This document shows, piece after piece, positions 8,668 to 17,684 of a DNA stretch of 64,000 nt. Every line of letters starts with the position of its first letter. The first letter of the stretch is position 1. A program made the position numbers and the translations under genes. The stretch is from Lapidilactobacillus gannanensis. GTDB lineage: Bacteria; Bacillota; Bacilli; Lactobacillales; Lactobacillaceae. The notes beneath the pieces were generated by a model. It searched no databases and was not told the DNA's origin. It saw only the letters and a program-made list of their open reading frames with translations. The stretch covers positions 124,001-188,000 of the forward strand of contig NZ_RHOT01000001.1 of assembly GCF_003946675.1 (NCBI RefSeq). The letters run 5' to 3'.

Positions 8668-10995
8668 TCAATATCTACAAGTTATCGTTTTATATCCTGG
8701 TATTTCGACTATATTCCCCTTATCTTGGATGATTGAAATTGCTGCTTTACCGGAATTATTGATCACTATTTCCTGATCCGTGATTTCAAAATAAATTTTC
8801 TCGCCGCGCCAGAAAATTGGGAAAGTTAACTTGGTCCATTCTTTCGGTAAGTGGGGGGCTAATTTCAGCAGACCATCTTCAATTTGCACGCCAGCAAATC
8901 CTTGGACAACTGAATTCCAAATTTGGGCCATGGCGGCAGCATGGATGCCCACGTCGGATGCCTTGGGATTGTCATTCAAATCAACCAAGCCGGCTTGATG
9001 AAACAAGTCATAGGCCTGCGCTGCTTGATTATTGCGCGCCCGAACAATCGCATAGCTGCCGTATGATAACGACGAGTCGTGTTGCGTGCGGGCCTCATAA
9101 TAATCGATATTGGTCGTGACTGATTTCTGCGTGAAGTATTTACGAAAAGCCTGTAATAGCAGTACCACATCAGCTTGTTTACAAATCTGATATTGATTCA
9201 CGGTGTCAATACTCATATCGCGTAACAAGTGATCACCAGCCGGATTTTGAAATTGCGAAGTATTGAAGTCAGGCAATCTTAAAAAAGTATCATTCTCAGG
9301 CAAAATATTATCTTCGTTGACTTTAGGCAAATAAAAATTAGCAGTAATGCGTTCCAAATCCGCTTGAAGTTGAGTCAAATTGAAATCTTGATCAAAACGC
9401 GCATAAGCAACTGGATTATTTTTTAGATTAAAAATCCACTGGAGGGCACTATCCATATTGTAGAAGGCCATGTAATTGGTGTAGGCATTGTTATCAACGT
9501 GCTCCTTGTACTCATCCGGGCCAATCACATCCAAGATTTCATAACGCCGTCGCTGCTGATCATAACGCACCCGGCTCGTCCAAAAGTGGGCGGTGTCAAA
9601 TAGAATTTCTAAACCATGGGTCATAAAATAATCATCGTCTTCTGGCAAACCAGCACAATACTGCATTAATGTATAAGCGACATCTGCCGTAATATGCACT
9701 TCGATTTCACCGGTCCAAATGCGCGACGGTTTCCCAGTATCAATGTTGAAGCTGGCCCATTTCGGCGTGGTCTCACCATGATTGACATCCGCTGATTCCC
9801 AAGGATATTGCGCACCACGATAGCCGTTCGTCACGGCGTTACGCCGACTAGCTGGCAATTGCTGATAGCGATAATTGATCAGATGGCGTGCGATTTTAGG
9901 AAACTCATACTGGAAATAAGGGAAAATAAACATATCCGTATCCCAAAAAGCATGGCCTTTATAACCTTCGCCAGATAAGCCTTTAGCGGCAATACTGGTC
10001 AGATCATCATTACTGGCAGTCATCACGTGTAAATGATAGCGGCCGAAATTAAGTAACAGCTGATCCAGTGAGTTAGTACTGGTGATTTCAATGGGAACGA
10101 CTTGCCAAACTTCCTTCTTCCAAGCACGACTATTTAGCAACCGGTTCTTCTGATAACCATTATCTTTTCCGGCTCTGGCCACATGACGCGCACGATGGGA
10201 TAAGCTTTCAGGATCATGATAAATTGCGTCACGGTCGCGGGAAGTCGTAATTGCAGAATAAGTCTCGAAGGAAAACGTCTGATCTTTGGCCAAAGCAAAC
10301 TCATAAATTTTATCAATGCGCCGGCGATCAACTGAGGCCGTCACTTTTTCTGGATCCTGACTCATGGTGTTCAACTGATAAATCACCGCATCCAAATTCT
10401 TATCTAACCCCGAAAAGCGATAAGATAGCCCATCATCCTTTTCATGACGCTGCTGCCCATCGGCGAAATATTGCGTGCCATGATTGCCGACTTGACCATT
10501 GATCGAAGTTGTATACGTTAAGGTCGTTGCCTGAGCCGGAGTTATTTTAATCTGGGCAGCAATCAAATGCTTCTCAGCAAAGGACACGAAGCGCCGAAAT
10601 TCTAGATGGTACTTCTGCCCAGCCAGCTCCCAATCAACTTTACGAACACACTCACCATTACTAAGATTCAAATAACGCTTATAGTGACTCAGCTTCCCCC
10701 GCGTCAAATCAAATAAATGTCCATCCAGATTAATTTCATTACCAACAATATCTGGAAAATTAGGCAGCTCTGGCACGGTACTGCCACTAGCCGACTGGAA
10801 AGTCCCATTAACAAATAAGCCCCGCACTTGATCAGGATAAGTTTCCTCGTGAGTTGCACGTAACCCAAGATAACCATTCCCCATACAAAAAATTGATTCA
10901 AATTTTTGTTGGTGATCCACATCAAAGAAACGTTCATAAACTTTATTTTCACTGCCAGAACTATACGCTAATAAACGGTTAATATTCTTCATCAT
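8668..10995 (-). CDS. GH65 disaccharide phosphorylase (maltose/kojibiose/nigerose phosphorylase family)
   Basis: The 775-residue protein has the GH65 order: N-terminal beta-sandwich (about 1-270), (alpha/alpha)6 catalytic barrel (about 320-690) and a C-terminal beta cap. GHAFWDTDMFIFPYF and DVIGPDEYKEHVDNNAYT are family signatures, the latter carrying the general-acid Glu near residue 493. These cytoplasmic enzymes split alpha-glucosides with inversion to beta-glucose 1-phosphate. The segment IWTGEIEVHITADVAY resembles kojibiose/nigerose-type members more than classical maltose phosphorylases, but the substrate cannot be fixed from sequence. The gene has its own promoter and terminator and no neighbouring transporter or beta-phosphoglucomutase. 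The GGGGGGAAG ribosome site supports the ATG-ATG start. Confidence 0.85.
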   Translation of the reverse strand: MMKNINRLLAYSSGSENKVYERFFDVDHQQKFESIFCMGNGYLGLRATHEETYPDQVRGLFVNGTFQSASGSTVPELPNFPDIVGNEINLDGHLFDLTRGKLSHYKRYLNLSNGECVRKVDWELAGQKYHLEFRRFVSFAEKHLIAAQIKITPAQATTLTYTTSINGQVGNHGTQYFADGQQRHEKDDGLSYRFSGLDKNLDAVIYQLNTMSQDPEKVTASVDRRRIDKIYEFALAKDQTFSFETYSAITTSRDRDAIYHDPESLSHRARHVARAGKDNGYQKNRLLNSRAWKKEVWQVVPIEITSTNSLDQLLLNFGRYHLHVMTASNDDLTSIAAKGLSGEGYKGHAFWDTDMFIFPYFQYEFPKIARHLINYRYQQLPASRRNAVTNGYRGAQYPWESADVNHGETTPKWASFNIDTGKPSRIWTGEIEVHITADVAYTLMQYCAGLPEDDDYFMTHGLEILFDTAHFWTSRVRYDQQRRRYEILDVIGPDEYKEHVDNNAYTNYMAFYNMDSALQWIFNLKNNPVAYARFDQDFNLTQLQADLERITANFYLPKVNEDNILPENDTFLRLPDFNTSQFQNPAGDHLLRDMSIDTVNQYQICKQADVVLLLQAFRKYFTQKSVTTNIDYYEARTQHDSSLSYGSYAIVRARNNQAAQAYDLFHQAGLVDLNDNPKASDVGIHAAAMAQIWNSVVQGFAGVQIEDGLLKLAPHLPKEWTKLTFPIFWRGEKIYFEITDQEIVINNSGKAAISIIQDKGNIVEIPGYKTITCRY

Positions 10996-11037
10996 TAAGT
11001 CTTCCCCCCAGAAGCATGATTTATTGATAAATAAAAA

Positions 11038-11097
11038 ATGACAACAAAATACTCATCGTCGAAAATAACTAATTCATAATGAGTATATTGTTATCAT
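11038..11097. promoter_or_regulatory. Long inverted repeat in the GH65 promoter region
   Basis: Arms of 19 nt (11038-11056 and 11079-11097) match as reverse complements at 17 of 19 positions with a 22-nt spacer. The distal arm covers the -10 box and the proximal arm falls in the 5' leader, a layout typical of a paired or looping operator. Confidence 0.5.
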
Positions 11098-11111
11098 TTA
11101 ATCAATGTCAA
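11082..11111 (-). promoter_or_regulatory. Promoter for the GH65 gene
   Basis: On the minus strand, -35 TTGACA (11106-11111), an 18-bp spacer and -10 TATACT (11082-11087) lie about 90 bp ahead of the GH65 start. The boxes are near consensus. Confidence 0.7.
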
Positions 11112-11170
11112 AACATCAAGCCCAAATACGACAACTACTTGTCTAGGCCTTTTATTGCGGACAAAATATT

Positions 11171-12217
11171 TCAAGTATTATCTTTTTCGACAAACTCCTG
11201 AGCAGCCGCAGTAAGCAAAGTTTGACTAGGATCTAGCGAATATTCCCAGAACATCAAACCTCGTAAATTATTTTCCAACACATATTTTGCTTTGGCGCTC
11301 ATAGAACGAGGATTATCAAATGACGAAAATTGTGAACCGTTAAAATAATACGGCGCTTGCGCCTGATCATCCCAAAAGAAATTTTCTGGTTCTGATGCCA
11401 ATAACGGTTGTAAGTCAACATAATTAGTTGCTTGAGTTCCATACGTGCTGGCTGTCGCGCCAACAGGATTGCTGACTTGCGGATCAAAACCAAACCAATC
11501 GCGGCTGTAAAAACCAGCACCAATCACAATTTTCGTTGGACTAACACCGTTGCGTACTAGTCGATCAACTGTGTCTGCAACACTTAATTGACCTGTCGAA
11601 GTTGCGTATGAATATAAATTAGTATGATGACCAGCCTGTTTAGTCCAACTACCACGCATATCGTAAGTCATAACATTTAAATAATCGAGATAATCAACAT
11701 ATTGATAATCAGTCGTTGGACTCATGGTTACTAATAAGTTTTGTGCAGCACCAACTGCAGCCGTTAGCCGATAATAACGATGATCTTGTTGTCCAAAAAG
11801 AGTTAATTTAGCTCGTAATAATTGAACCAATAATAAAAAATTTTGTGCATCCGCACTACTGGCTTTAATACCAGCCAAATCCATCCCCGGATATTCCCAA
11901 TCTAAATCTATCCCATCAAAATCATACTCGCGCATATATGCCACTAAATTATCAACGAAAATTTGCCGATGATGATCAGTACTAACCGCATCAGAGAAAC
12001 CATCAACACTCCAGCCACCAATACTGATACAAGTTTTCAAGTGTGGATAAGTCCTCTTCAAATTATTAATTAATTGAATCTTTTTCAATTTAGGAATAAT
12101 TTTTAATCCGGCTATCTTACCAAACGCATAATTGATACAAGTTAACTTGTCAGCAGCGATATCTTCCTGCTGCCAAGGTCGATTATCATCCAAATAAGCA
12201 ATTAATTCCGGTCTCAC
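11171..12217 (-). CDS. GH18 glycosidase (chitinase or endo-beta-N-acetylglucosaminidase type), cytoplasmic
   Basis: The protein contains CISIGGWS (barrel strand 3), the GH18 active-site motif FDGIDLDWE (DxxDxDxE, about residues 101-108), MTYDMRGSW and the closing GLMFWEYSLD, so all catalytic elements of the TIM barrel are present. GH18 enzymes cleave beta-1,4 bonds between N-acetylglucosamine residues of chitin, chito-oligosaccharides or N-glycan cores. No signal peptide or binding module is seen, pointing to an imported or internal substrate. The reading frame stays open to 12250, but AAAGGGAG lies 8 nt before a GTG at 12217, giving 348 residues starting MRPELIAY; that start is preferred. 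It lies downstream of the fucosidase/transporter operon in the same direction. Confidence 0.85.
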   Translation of the reverse strand: MRPELIAYLDDNRPWQQEDIAADKLTCINYAFGKIAGLKIIPKLKKIQLINNLKRTYPHLKTCISIGGWSVDGFSDAVSTDHHRQIFVDNLVAYMREYDFDGIDLDWEYPGMDLAGIKASSADAQNFLLLVQLLRAKLTLFGQQDHRYYRLTAAVGAAQNLLVTMSPTTDYQYVDYLDYLNVMTYDMRGSWTKQAGHHTNLYSYATSTGQLSVADTVDRLVRNGVSPTKIVIGAGFYSRDWFGFDPQVSNPVGATASTYGTQATNYVDLQPLLASEPENFFWDDQAQAPYYFNGSQFSSFDNPRSMSAKAKYVLENNLRGLMFWEYSLDPSQTLLTAAAQEFVEKDNT

Positions 12218-12333
12218 TACAAACACTCCCTTTACCAAAGTTGAAGTCAAATTAAACCAATTGATGCCTCACTATCAATTTTTAAACGTCCTCAAAGAAA
12301 ATCATTTGCTGACTACTGACCTAAAATATCGTC
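12218..12333. other. Leader region of the GH18 gene
   Basis: A weak minus-strand promoter candidate (TTGATA, 17 bp, TTAATT) lies about 12255-12285, overlapping an inverted repeat ATTGAT/ATCAAT (12260-12279). Apart from these and the repeat element at 12334-12440, nothing else is recognised up to the next gene at 12544. Confidence 0.3.
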
Positions 12334-12440
12334 TGTGACAAAAGGCAGTTAATCAGTGTTCATTGACGTAAAATAGCGAACAATTCGTCAGAATTGCTCG
12401 CTATTTTTGTGCTAAGCGGAATCAACTGTTTTGGAGAACT
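12334..12440. repeat. Palindromic intergenic repeat, copy 1
   Basis: About 107 bp that folds on itself. Its centre pairs AAATAGCGA and CAATTC with GAATTG and TCGCTATTT around a GTCA loop, and an outer region starting TGTGACAAAAGGC pairs weakly with the far end. It closely resembles 42426-42535 in sequence and orientation. Like that copy it sits about 100 bp beyond the stop codon of a minus-strand gene. It is too long and too conserved for a simple terminator; a MITE- or REP-like element is likely. Confidence 0.65.
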
Positions 12441-12543
12441 TAAAAATATTAATACCACAGTCGATATTTTCAGCCTTAACTTTCTCACAATACTACTAAG
12501 TTAATTAAAACTAAGAAATCACTCACTAAACGCTTAGCTAATA

Positions 12544-14196
12544 TTACTTAGCTGCCTTCCAACGATCATAAGCTGCTTGATAAACTTTGACGTACTGTTT
12601 AACATTCATGCCCTCAATCGTTTTAACATATTTATCCCAGTCAGATAATGGTGTGACACCGGTAATGAATTTTGCTTCTGATTGAGTGACATAAGTCTTT
12701 AAATCATTTGCAGTCGCATCAATTGAATTTTGTTCTGACTTTTTCAGATAAATTAATGGGAATGGCACTTTACCATAAGGATCAATCTTTTCTTTTGTCT
12801 CTTGATTAACAAACTTAGTGAAATCATCAATGGCAGGTGCATCAGCTGAACTTCTAATCATATAGTTTGTATTTTCAGTACCTGAAAGTTCTGGTAGTGT
12901 TAAGCCATATGCTGGTGTCATCTTCGCACGTTTGTCTTCAACGTTATCGGCATTTACACCTGATGCATAAACTTTGACATTCTTGCCTTCTTTGTTCTTA
13001 GCATTAACCCAAATCTTACCTGCTGGTCCCTTGGTTAGATAGAAGTCACCGGCCTCTGTGTAGAAGTAGTCAACCCAGCGTAATGAAGCAGCTGGTGATG
13101 GATTTTCTTTAGTGATTGAGAAGTTACCACGACTAATTCTTGGATTCAAAGGTACTACGGCCTTCTTAGAAACTGAACTTGTCAATGGTTGCCACATTGG
13201 ATCATTGATTGCTTCAGTAGTAGAACGTCCTGTAGTGAAGTATGAATAATAGTCTTGGAAGACACCTAAACGATCAGCAGAACCCTTGGCCTTCTTTTGG
13301 TCGTTAGATTGTGAGAAAGTATCCTTATCTAACAATCCTTCGGCATATAACTTATGCATGTAAGTCAAGTAAGCTTTGTATTGATTACTAATTGGTGTAT
13401 AGAAAACTTTATCCCCATCATTTTGCACATCATTACTCAATAGGCCAAAGATGGACATCAGCCATGGCCGAGTGGTATCGAGCTTTACGTCACTTAAAGG
13501 AATTTCATCGGCTTTACCGTTGCCATTAGGATCCTCAGTCTTAAAGCGCTTTAATAAATCATAAAATTCATCAGCAGTTTTAGGTAATTCCTTAACACCT
13601 AATTTTTGTAACCATTCACCGTTATACCATAATGGTCCCAGATACCAAGCTGAATTAGCACCACGTTGAATCATTGGTAAGCTATAAATATGACCATCTG
13701 GTGCGGTAATTGACTTCTTAATACTCGGATCTTCTTTCATCAACTTATTAAAGTTAGGTGCGTATTTAGGAATTAATTTCTCAAGTGGCACCAATAATCC
13801 TTGGGAACCATACGTAACTTCATTAGCAGCGGTTAAATTATCTTTACCTGCAGCGAAAATAATATCTGGTAAATCCTGTGAAGCAAAGGCCAAATTTAAT
13901 TTGGTACCAAAATCGCTTTGCGGTGGTGTATTGAATTTAAAATTCACGTTAGTCTTTTTAGCATAATCTTGTAAGACTGACATATCTTTCCACTCGGCCT
14001 CACCAACATTTGGTGCCATTAAAGTCAATTTCAATTTATCTTTGACAATTGGAAAACCGGTTGTTTCAACTGTAACTTTGCCATTTCCTTCAGTACTAGC
14101 GGTGCTAGAATCTTTCGCTTTATTACCACAAGCAGTCAAAGTCAAAACTGCTAAAGTCATGATACTGACATTTCTAATAATTTTTGATAAATGCAT
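12544..14196 (-). CDS. Extracellular solute-binding lipoprotein, LplA/NgtS-like
   Basis: The mature protein follows a lipoprotein signal with lipobox LTAC (Cys about residue 22) and has about 550 residues, the large-SBP size of the LplA class rather than the roughly 410-residue class of simple oligosaccharide SBPs. Motifs such as PDGHIYSLPMIQRGANSAWYLGPLWYNGEWLQKLG and DPNGNGKADEIPLS (a calcium-loop-like element) are typical of that class. The family includes binders of N-glycans and complex oligosaccharides in streptococci. It is the last gene of an operon with two permeases and a GH29 fucosidase, so a fucosylated glycan is the inferred ligand. GAGGAG placed 7 nt upstream selects the ATG at 14196 over an in-frame TTG at 14214. 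Confidence 0.88.
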   Translation of the reverse strand: MHLSKIIRNVSIMTLAVLTLTACGNKAKDSSTASTEGNGKVTVETTGFPIVKDKLKLTLMAPNVGEAEWKDMSVLQDYAKKTNVNFKFNTPPQSDFGTKLNLAFASQDLPDIIFAAGKDNLTAANEVTYGSQGLLVPLEKLIPKYAPNFNKLMKEDPSIKKSITAPDGHIYSLPMIQRGANSAWYLGPLWYNGEWLQKLGVKELPKTADEFYDLLKRFKTEDPNGNGKADEIPLSDVKLDTTRPWLMSIFGLLSNDVQNDGDKVFYTPISNQYKAYLTYMHKLYAEGLLDKDTFSQSNDQKKAKGSADRLGVFQDYYSYFTTGRSTTEAINDPMWQPLTSSVSKKAVVPLNPRISRGNFSITKENPSPAASLRWVDYFYTEAGDFYLTKGPAGKIWVNAKNKEGKNVKVYASGVNADNVEDKRAKMTPAYGLTLPELSGTENTNYMIRSSADAPAIDDFTKFVNQETKEKIDPYGKVPFPLIYLKKSEQNSIDATANDLKTYVTQSEAKFITGVTPLSDWDKYVKTIEGMNVKQYVKVYQAAYDRWKAAK

Positions 14197-14221
14197 GGTA
14201 ATGCTCCTCTCCAATAGTTAC

Positions 14222-15145
14222 TTAACCCTTCAATGAACCGATTAAAACACCCTTAACAAAGAAACGCTGTAAAAATGGATAAACAATAATAACTGGTAAT
14301 GATGATACAATCATGACACCATACTTGATAATTGCGGCCAAGGCACTCTTATTGTAAGCTGCTTCAGCTGCACTTGCAGTTACGCCACCTCCTGTTGCGG
14401 CACTTTGTTGCAGATCCTGTAACACCAAAATCTGTCGTAAAACCATTTGTAATGGATATAGCGCCTTATTTTGTAAATAAACTAATGCACTAAAGTATGA
14501 ATTCCAAATACCAACCCCATAAAACAGAGCCATTACGGCAATAATCGGTGCTGATAATGGTAAAACAATGCGGAAGAAAATTTGAAAATCTGAAGCACCA
14601 TCGATCTTAGCTGCTTCCTGCATTTCCCAAGGCACACTACTCTGGAAGAACGAACGCGTCACAATAATGTTATAAACAGATACTGCCCCTGGTAACAAGA
14701 TAGCCCAAACAGTATTAACCATTCCCAATGCCCGAACCAATAAGTATGTCGGAATAAGTCCCCCATTTAAGAACATGGTGATCAACATAAATGTCGTAAA
14801 CCACTTCTTACCGGAAAAATCTGGCCGTGATAATGCATACGCACAAGGAATCGTTAGAATCAAACTAATAGCTGTCCCAGCAAAGGTATAGAAAATTGTC
14901 ATCCCATAACCTCGCCAAATGTCTTTGTACTTCAGAATGACCTCGTAGCCTTTCCACGTAACACCCTTGGGCAATAACCACATTTCACCAGAATTTACTA
15001 GCTGAGGGTCACTGATAGATGCACTGATAATATAAATCAGTGGGTATAGCACGATTACCACAGCAAGAATGATGAAGATATCGAGGACAATTTTAAAGAT
15101 TCGGTCAGCCCGAGTGTCTTTAATCAAATGATTAGTATTGGTCAT
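14222..15145 (-). CDS. Sugar ABC transporter permease, LplC/MalG type
   Basis: The 307-residue protein has about six hydrophobic membrane segments, the first near residues 18-42. Between the fourth and fifth segments lies the EAA loop EAAKIDGASDFQIFFRIVLP, which docks the ATPase. SNGEMWLLPKGVTWKGY-like wording near the first loop and the C-terminal QRFFVKGVLIGSLKG are typical of the LplC branch. It forms the transport channel together with the permease encoded just upstream (15160-16113). No ATPase is encoded in the operon. The GAGAGGAG ribosome site supports the start. Confidence 0.88.
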   Translation of the reverse strand: MTNTNHLIKDTRADRIFKIVLDIFIILAVVIVLYPLIYIISASISDPQLVNSGEMWLLPKGVTWKGYEVILKYKDIWRGYGMTIFYTFAGTAISLILTIPCAYALSRPDFSGKKWFTTFMLITMFLNGGLIPTYLLVRALGMVNTVWAILLPGAVSVYNIIVTRSFFQSSVPWEMQEAAKIDGASDFQIFFRIVLPLSAPIIAVMALFYGVGIWNSYFSALVYLQNKALYPLQMVLRQILVLQDLQQSAATGGGVTASAAEAAYNKSALAAIIKYGVMIVSSLPVIIVYPFLQRFFVKGVLIGSLKG

Positions 15146-15159
15146 TATTTATTCTCCTC

Positions 15160-16113
15160 TCACCATAAACTGTTATCAGAAACTTTAGAAGCAATCCAAT
15201 TAACTACAATTAACAAAACTGCATTAATAATTGAATTGAACAGACCGACTGCAGCTGCATAGCTATACTGACCATTAATCAAACCTTGACTATAAACAAA
15301 TGTTGCAATCACGTTGGATGATGACATATTCAGTGGGTTTTGTAATAGCAAAATCTTCTCATAGCCCATTGAGAATAAACTACCAACATTCAAAATTAAT
15401 AGAATAACCATGGTTGGTACAATTGCCGGTAAGTTAATATGCCAAATTCGTTGAACTTTGGAAGCACCATCAACGATTGCGGCTTCGTGTAATGCCGGAT
15501 CAACTCCAGCCAAGGCAGCTAAATAAATAACCGAGCCCCAACCAGTACCTTGCCAAACACTTGAAAGCACATAAACTGTCTTGAACCATTTAGGATCGGA
15601 CATAAAAGCAATTGGCTTAACGCCAAAGATACCCAATAGATGATTTAAAATACCTGTGGATGGATCCAGAAAGGCAATCAACATCCCACCAAGTACAACA
15701 ATTGAAATGAAATTAGGTGCATAGGTCACGGTTTGGGCAAATTTTTTCCAAAAGCCATCCTTCATTTCATTCAAAGCCAAGGCCAGAATAATTGGTAACG
15801 GAAAACCAACAACCAAGCCATAAATCTGGATGCCTAAAGTATTACGAATTAAGTCCCAAAAATAATATGAATTAAAAAATTGGTTGAAATATTTCATTCC
15901 CACCCAAGGTGAACCCCAAATACCAAGTGTTGGCACATAATCTTTGAACGCGATTAAAATACCATACATTGGAAAATACGAAAAAATTAATAAAGTCAGA
16001 AAAGCTGGTAAAATCAATACATATAATTGCCAGTTTTCTTTGAGACGTCGTGCTGAAAATAACGGCGCTTTTTTCCGCTTAGTCGGCAAAACAGCTTCAG
16101 CATTAGCGGCCAT
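15160..16113 (-). CDS. Sugar ABC transporter permease, LplB/MalF type
   Basis: The 317-residue protein has about six membrane segments. FSYFPMYGILIAFKDYVPTLGIWGSPWVG in the first extracellular region is a hallmark of LplB-type permeases, and the EAA loop EAAIVDGASKVQRIWHINLP is intact. It pairs with the LplC-type permease 14 bp downstream. The gene starts at an ATG with AAGGAGGAG well placed upstream, and begins 15 bp after the GH29 fucosidase gene stops, so the four genes are co-transcribed. Confidence 0.88.
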   Translation of the reverse strand: MAANAEAVLPTKRKKAPLFSARRLKENWQLYVLILPAFLTLLIFSYFPMYGILIAFKDYVPTLGIWGSPWVGMKYFNQFFNSYYFWDLIRNTLGIQIYGLVVGFPLPIILALALNEMKDGFWKKFAQTVTYAPNFISIVVLGGMLIAFLDPSTGILNHLLGIFGVKPIAFMSDPKWFKTVYVLSSVWQGTGWGSVIYLAALAGVDPALHEAAIVDGASKVQRIWHINLPAIVPTMVILLILNVGSLFSMGYEKILLLQNPLNMSSSNVIATFVYSQGLINGQYSYAAAVGLFNSIINAVLLIVVNWIASKVSDNSLW

Positions 16114-16128
16114 GTTTACATCTCCTCC

Positions 16129-17505
16129 TTACTTACTTTTTTTGCAAATAATACCTGGAAATAATTGTTGCCGTAGCTTGCCTGGCAATCGCACAAATTT
16201 CTGAGAACCATTTTGGAAAGGTAATTGTTCCCCGCTGCCCAGTAACGCCACCTGCGAAATTTGCTTTGGAAAACCAAAATACTCTAAATTCAAATACTGG
16301 GCAGGTACTTTCTTACGTGGGAATAAATAATAATGATCCGCGTCTTCAGTTAACAACCACCCTAATTGCTGTGCTTTTTTAAATAATTTGGCGCCAACGC
16401 CAGTAGTACCGTAGATTCCTTGACCGTTAATTTGTAACCAAGCGCCTAATTGTTGCAATAGTTTTGTTGCCTGTGGCTCAATTGAACCATCTGGCTTGGG
16501 GCCAACACCTAGCACGATATTGCCACCCAAACTGGCAACCTTGAGTACATCGAGAATAATCGTGCGAATTGACTTAAAATCCGCATGTGGCACATAACCC
16601 CAATCATTCGACAAGGGAACATTGCTCTCCCACGGCATCACCGGTAATTTATCCGGCGTGGGAATTTGGCGCTCTGGCGTTACATAGTTTTCATAACGGC
16701 CGCCTAAAGTACGATCAACAACTAATAAATCAGGCTGTTGCGCGCGAATCTCAGGCATTAGTTCATCAAAATTAAGTGGTTCATCTGGACCGTTGACCCA
16801 ACCAGCATCCAACCACAACATACCCAAAGATCCATAATTGTGAGTTATTTCTAACAATTGCTGATCGACAAATTTAACAAACTGTTGCCATCGCTGAGGA
16901 TCAGTCGTTGGTTGATAATCTGCATGGCGACTTTTAGGTTTACCATCTGGTCGCCAATATGCTGGATAGTGCCAGTCGGCTTTAGAATAGTACGCTCCTG
17001 GAGTAATTCCTTCTTGTCGCATCGCAGCAGTAAAACTACCAAATAAATCAGCGCGCGGTTGTTGTGCATAAGGAAATTTAGGATTGGTTATTTTAAAATC
17101 ACTGTACTTAGTATCATATAAAGTAAAACCATCATGATGCTTAGTTGTAAATATGGCATACTGAATACCTGCCTGCTTAAATAAACGAGCCCATTGATCG
17201 GGATTATAGTGCACGGGATTAAATTGCTGAGCTAATCCCCAATAATCTTTTTTTAGTTGTGACATATTGGGACGAAATGGATGTTTGCCACGAGCCCAAG
17301 TATCTTCATCAGATAATTGCCATGACTCCACGATTCCAGCAACACTATATAACCCCCAATGGATCAGGACACCGATCTTTTGTTGATTAAACCGTCGCCA
17401 ACTTTTTTGTAAAGAGTCATATTCGGGATAACCTTCAAAGTCAGTTGGCGTCCAAGCGATATTCTTAGCTGATTCAATATCAGCACGCTTATCATCAGTT
17501 GTCAT
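16129..17505 (-). CDS. GH29 alpha-L-fucosidase
   Basis: The protein (458 residues from the preferred start) has the GH29 signatures: KIGVLIHWGLYSVAG near residue 40, YAIFTTKHHDGFTLYDTKYSDF, and GMLWLDAGW carrying the nucleophile Asp near residue 232. A short C-terminal beta domain follows. It removes alpha-linked L-fucose from imported oligosaccharides in the cytoplasm (no signal peptide). The motif WESNVPLSNDWGY in the second half also fits the family. The frame is open to 17544, but GAGAGGAGGAG sits just before the ATG at 17505, which is taken as the start. It is the first gene of the minus-strand operon and is regulated by the promoter and cre-like site at 17532-17560. Confidence 0.88.
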   Translation of the reverse strand: MTTDDKRADIESAKNIAWTPTDFEGYPEYDSLQKSWRRFNQQKIGVLIHWGLYSVAGIVESWQLSDEDTWARGKHPFRPNMSQLKKDYWGLAQQFNPVHYNPDQWARLFKQAGIQYAIFTTKHHDGFTLYDTKYSDFKITNPKFPYAQQPRADLFGSFTAAMRQEGITPGAYYSKADWHYPAYWRPDGKPKSRHADYQPTTDPQRWQQFVKFVDQQLLEITHNYGSLGMLWLDAGWVNGPDEPLNFDELMPEIRAQQPDLLVVDRTLGGRYENYVTPERQIPTPDKLPVMPWESNVPLSNDWGYVPHADFKSIRTIILDVLKVASLGGNIVLGVGPKPDGSIEPQATKLLQQLGAWLQINGQGIYGTTGVGAKLFKKAQQLGWLLTEDADHYYLFPRKKVPAQYLNLEYFGFPKQISQVALLGSGEQLPFQNGSQKFVRLPGKLRQQLFPGIICKKSK

Positions 17506-17531
17506 CTTGCTCCTCCTCTCTGACAGGCAAA

Positions 17532-17560
17532 ATCGTACCATCAAAAAATAGCGCTTTCAA
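17532..17560 (-). promoter_or_regulatory. Promoter of the fucosidase/transporter operon with overlapping cre-like site
   Basis: Minus strand: -35 TTGAAA (17555-17560), 17-bp spacer, -10 TACGAT (17532-17537). The -35 box is part of TTGAAAGCGCTA (17549-17560), close to a CcpA cre site, which suggests carbon catabolite repression. Confidence 0.6.
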
Positions 17561-17597
17561 TATGTGATATTTGCAGTATGTAAATCTTGCTCCATGG

Positions 17598-17655
17598 TTG
17601 TTGTAGCAATGAATAGATGCTATGCTTTAGGAAAATGTAAGCGTTATATTTACAT
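17598..17655 (+). promoter_or_regulatory. Promoter of the plus-strand fucosylated-glycan operon with operator-like repeat
   Basis: Plus strand: -35 TTGTTG (17598-17603), 17-bp spacer, -10 TATGCT (17621-17626). An imperfect palindrome with ends ATGTAA and TTACAT (17635-17655), containing a cre-like half ATGTAAGCG, covers the expected start site. Confidence 0.5.
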
Positions 17656-17684
17656 AGATAAATCATTATCGGAGGTGTTACGCT

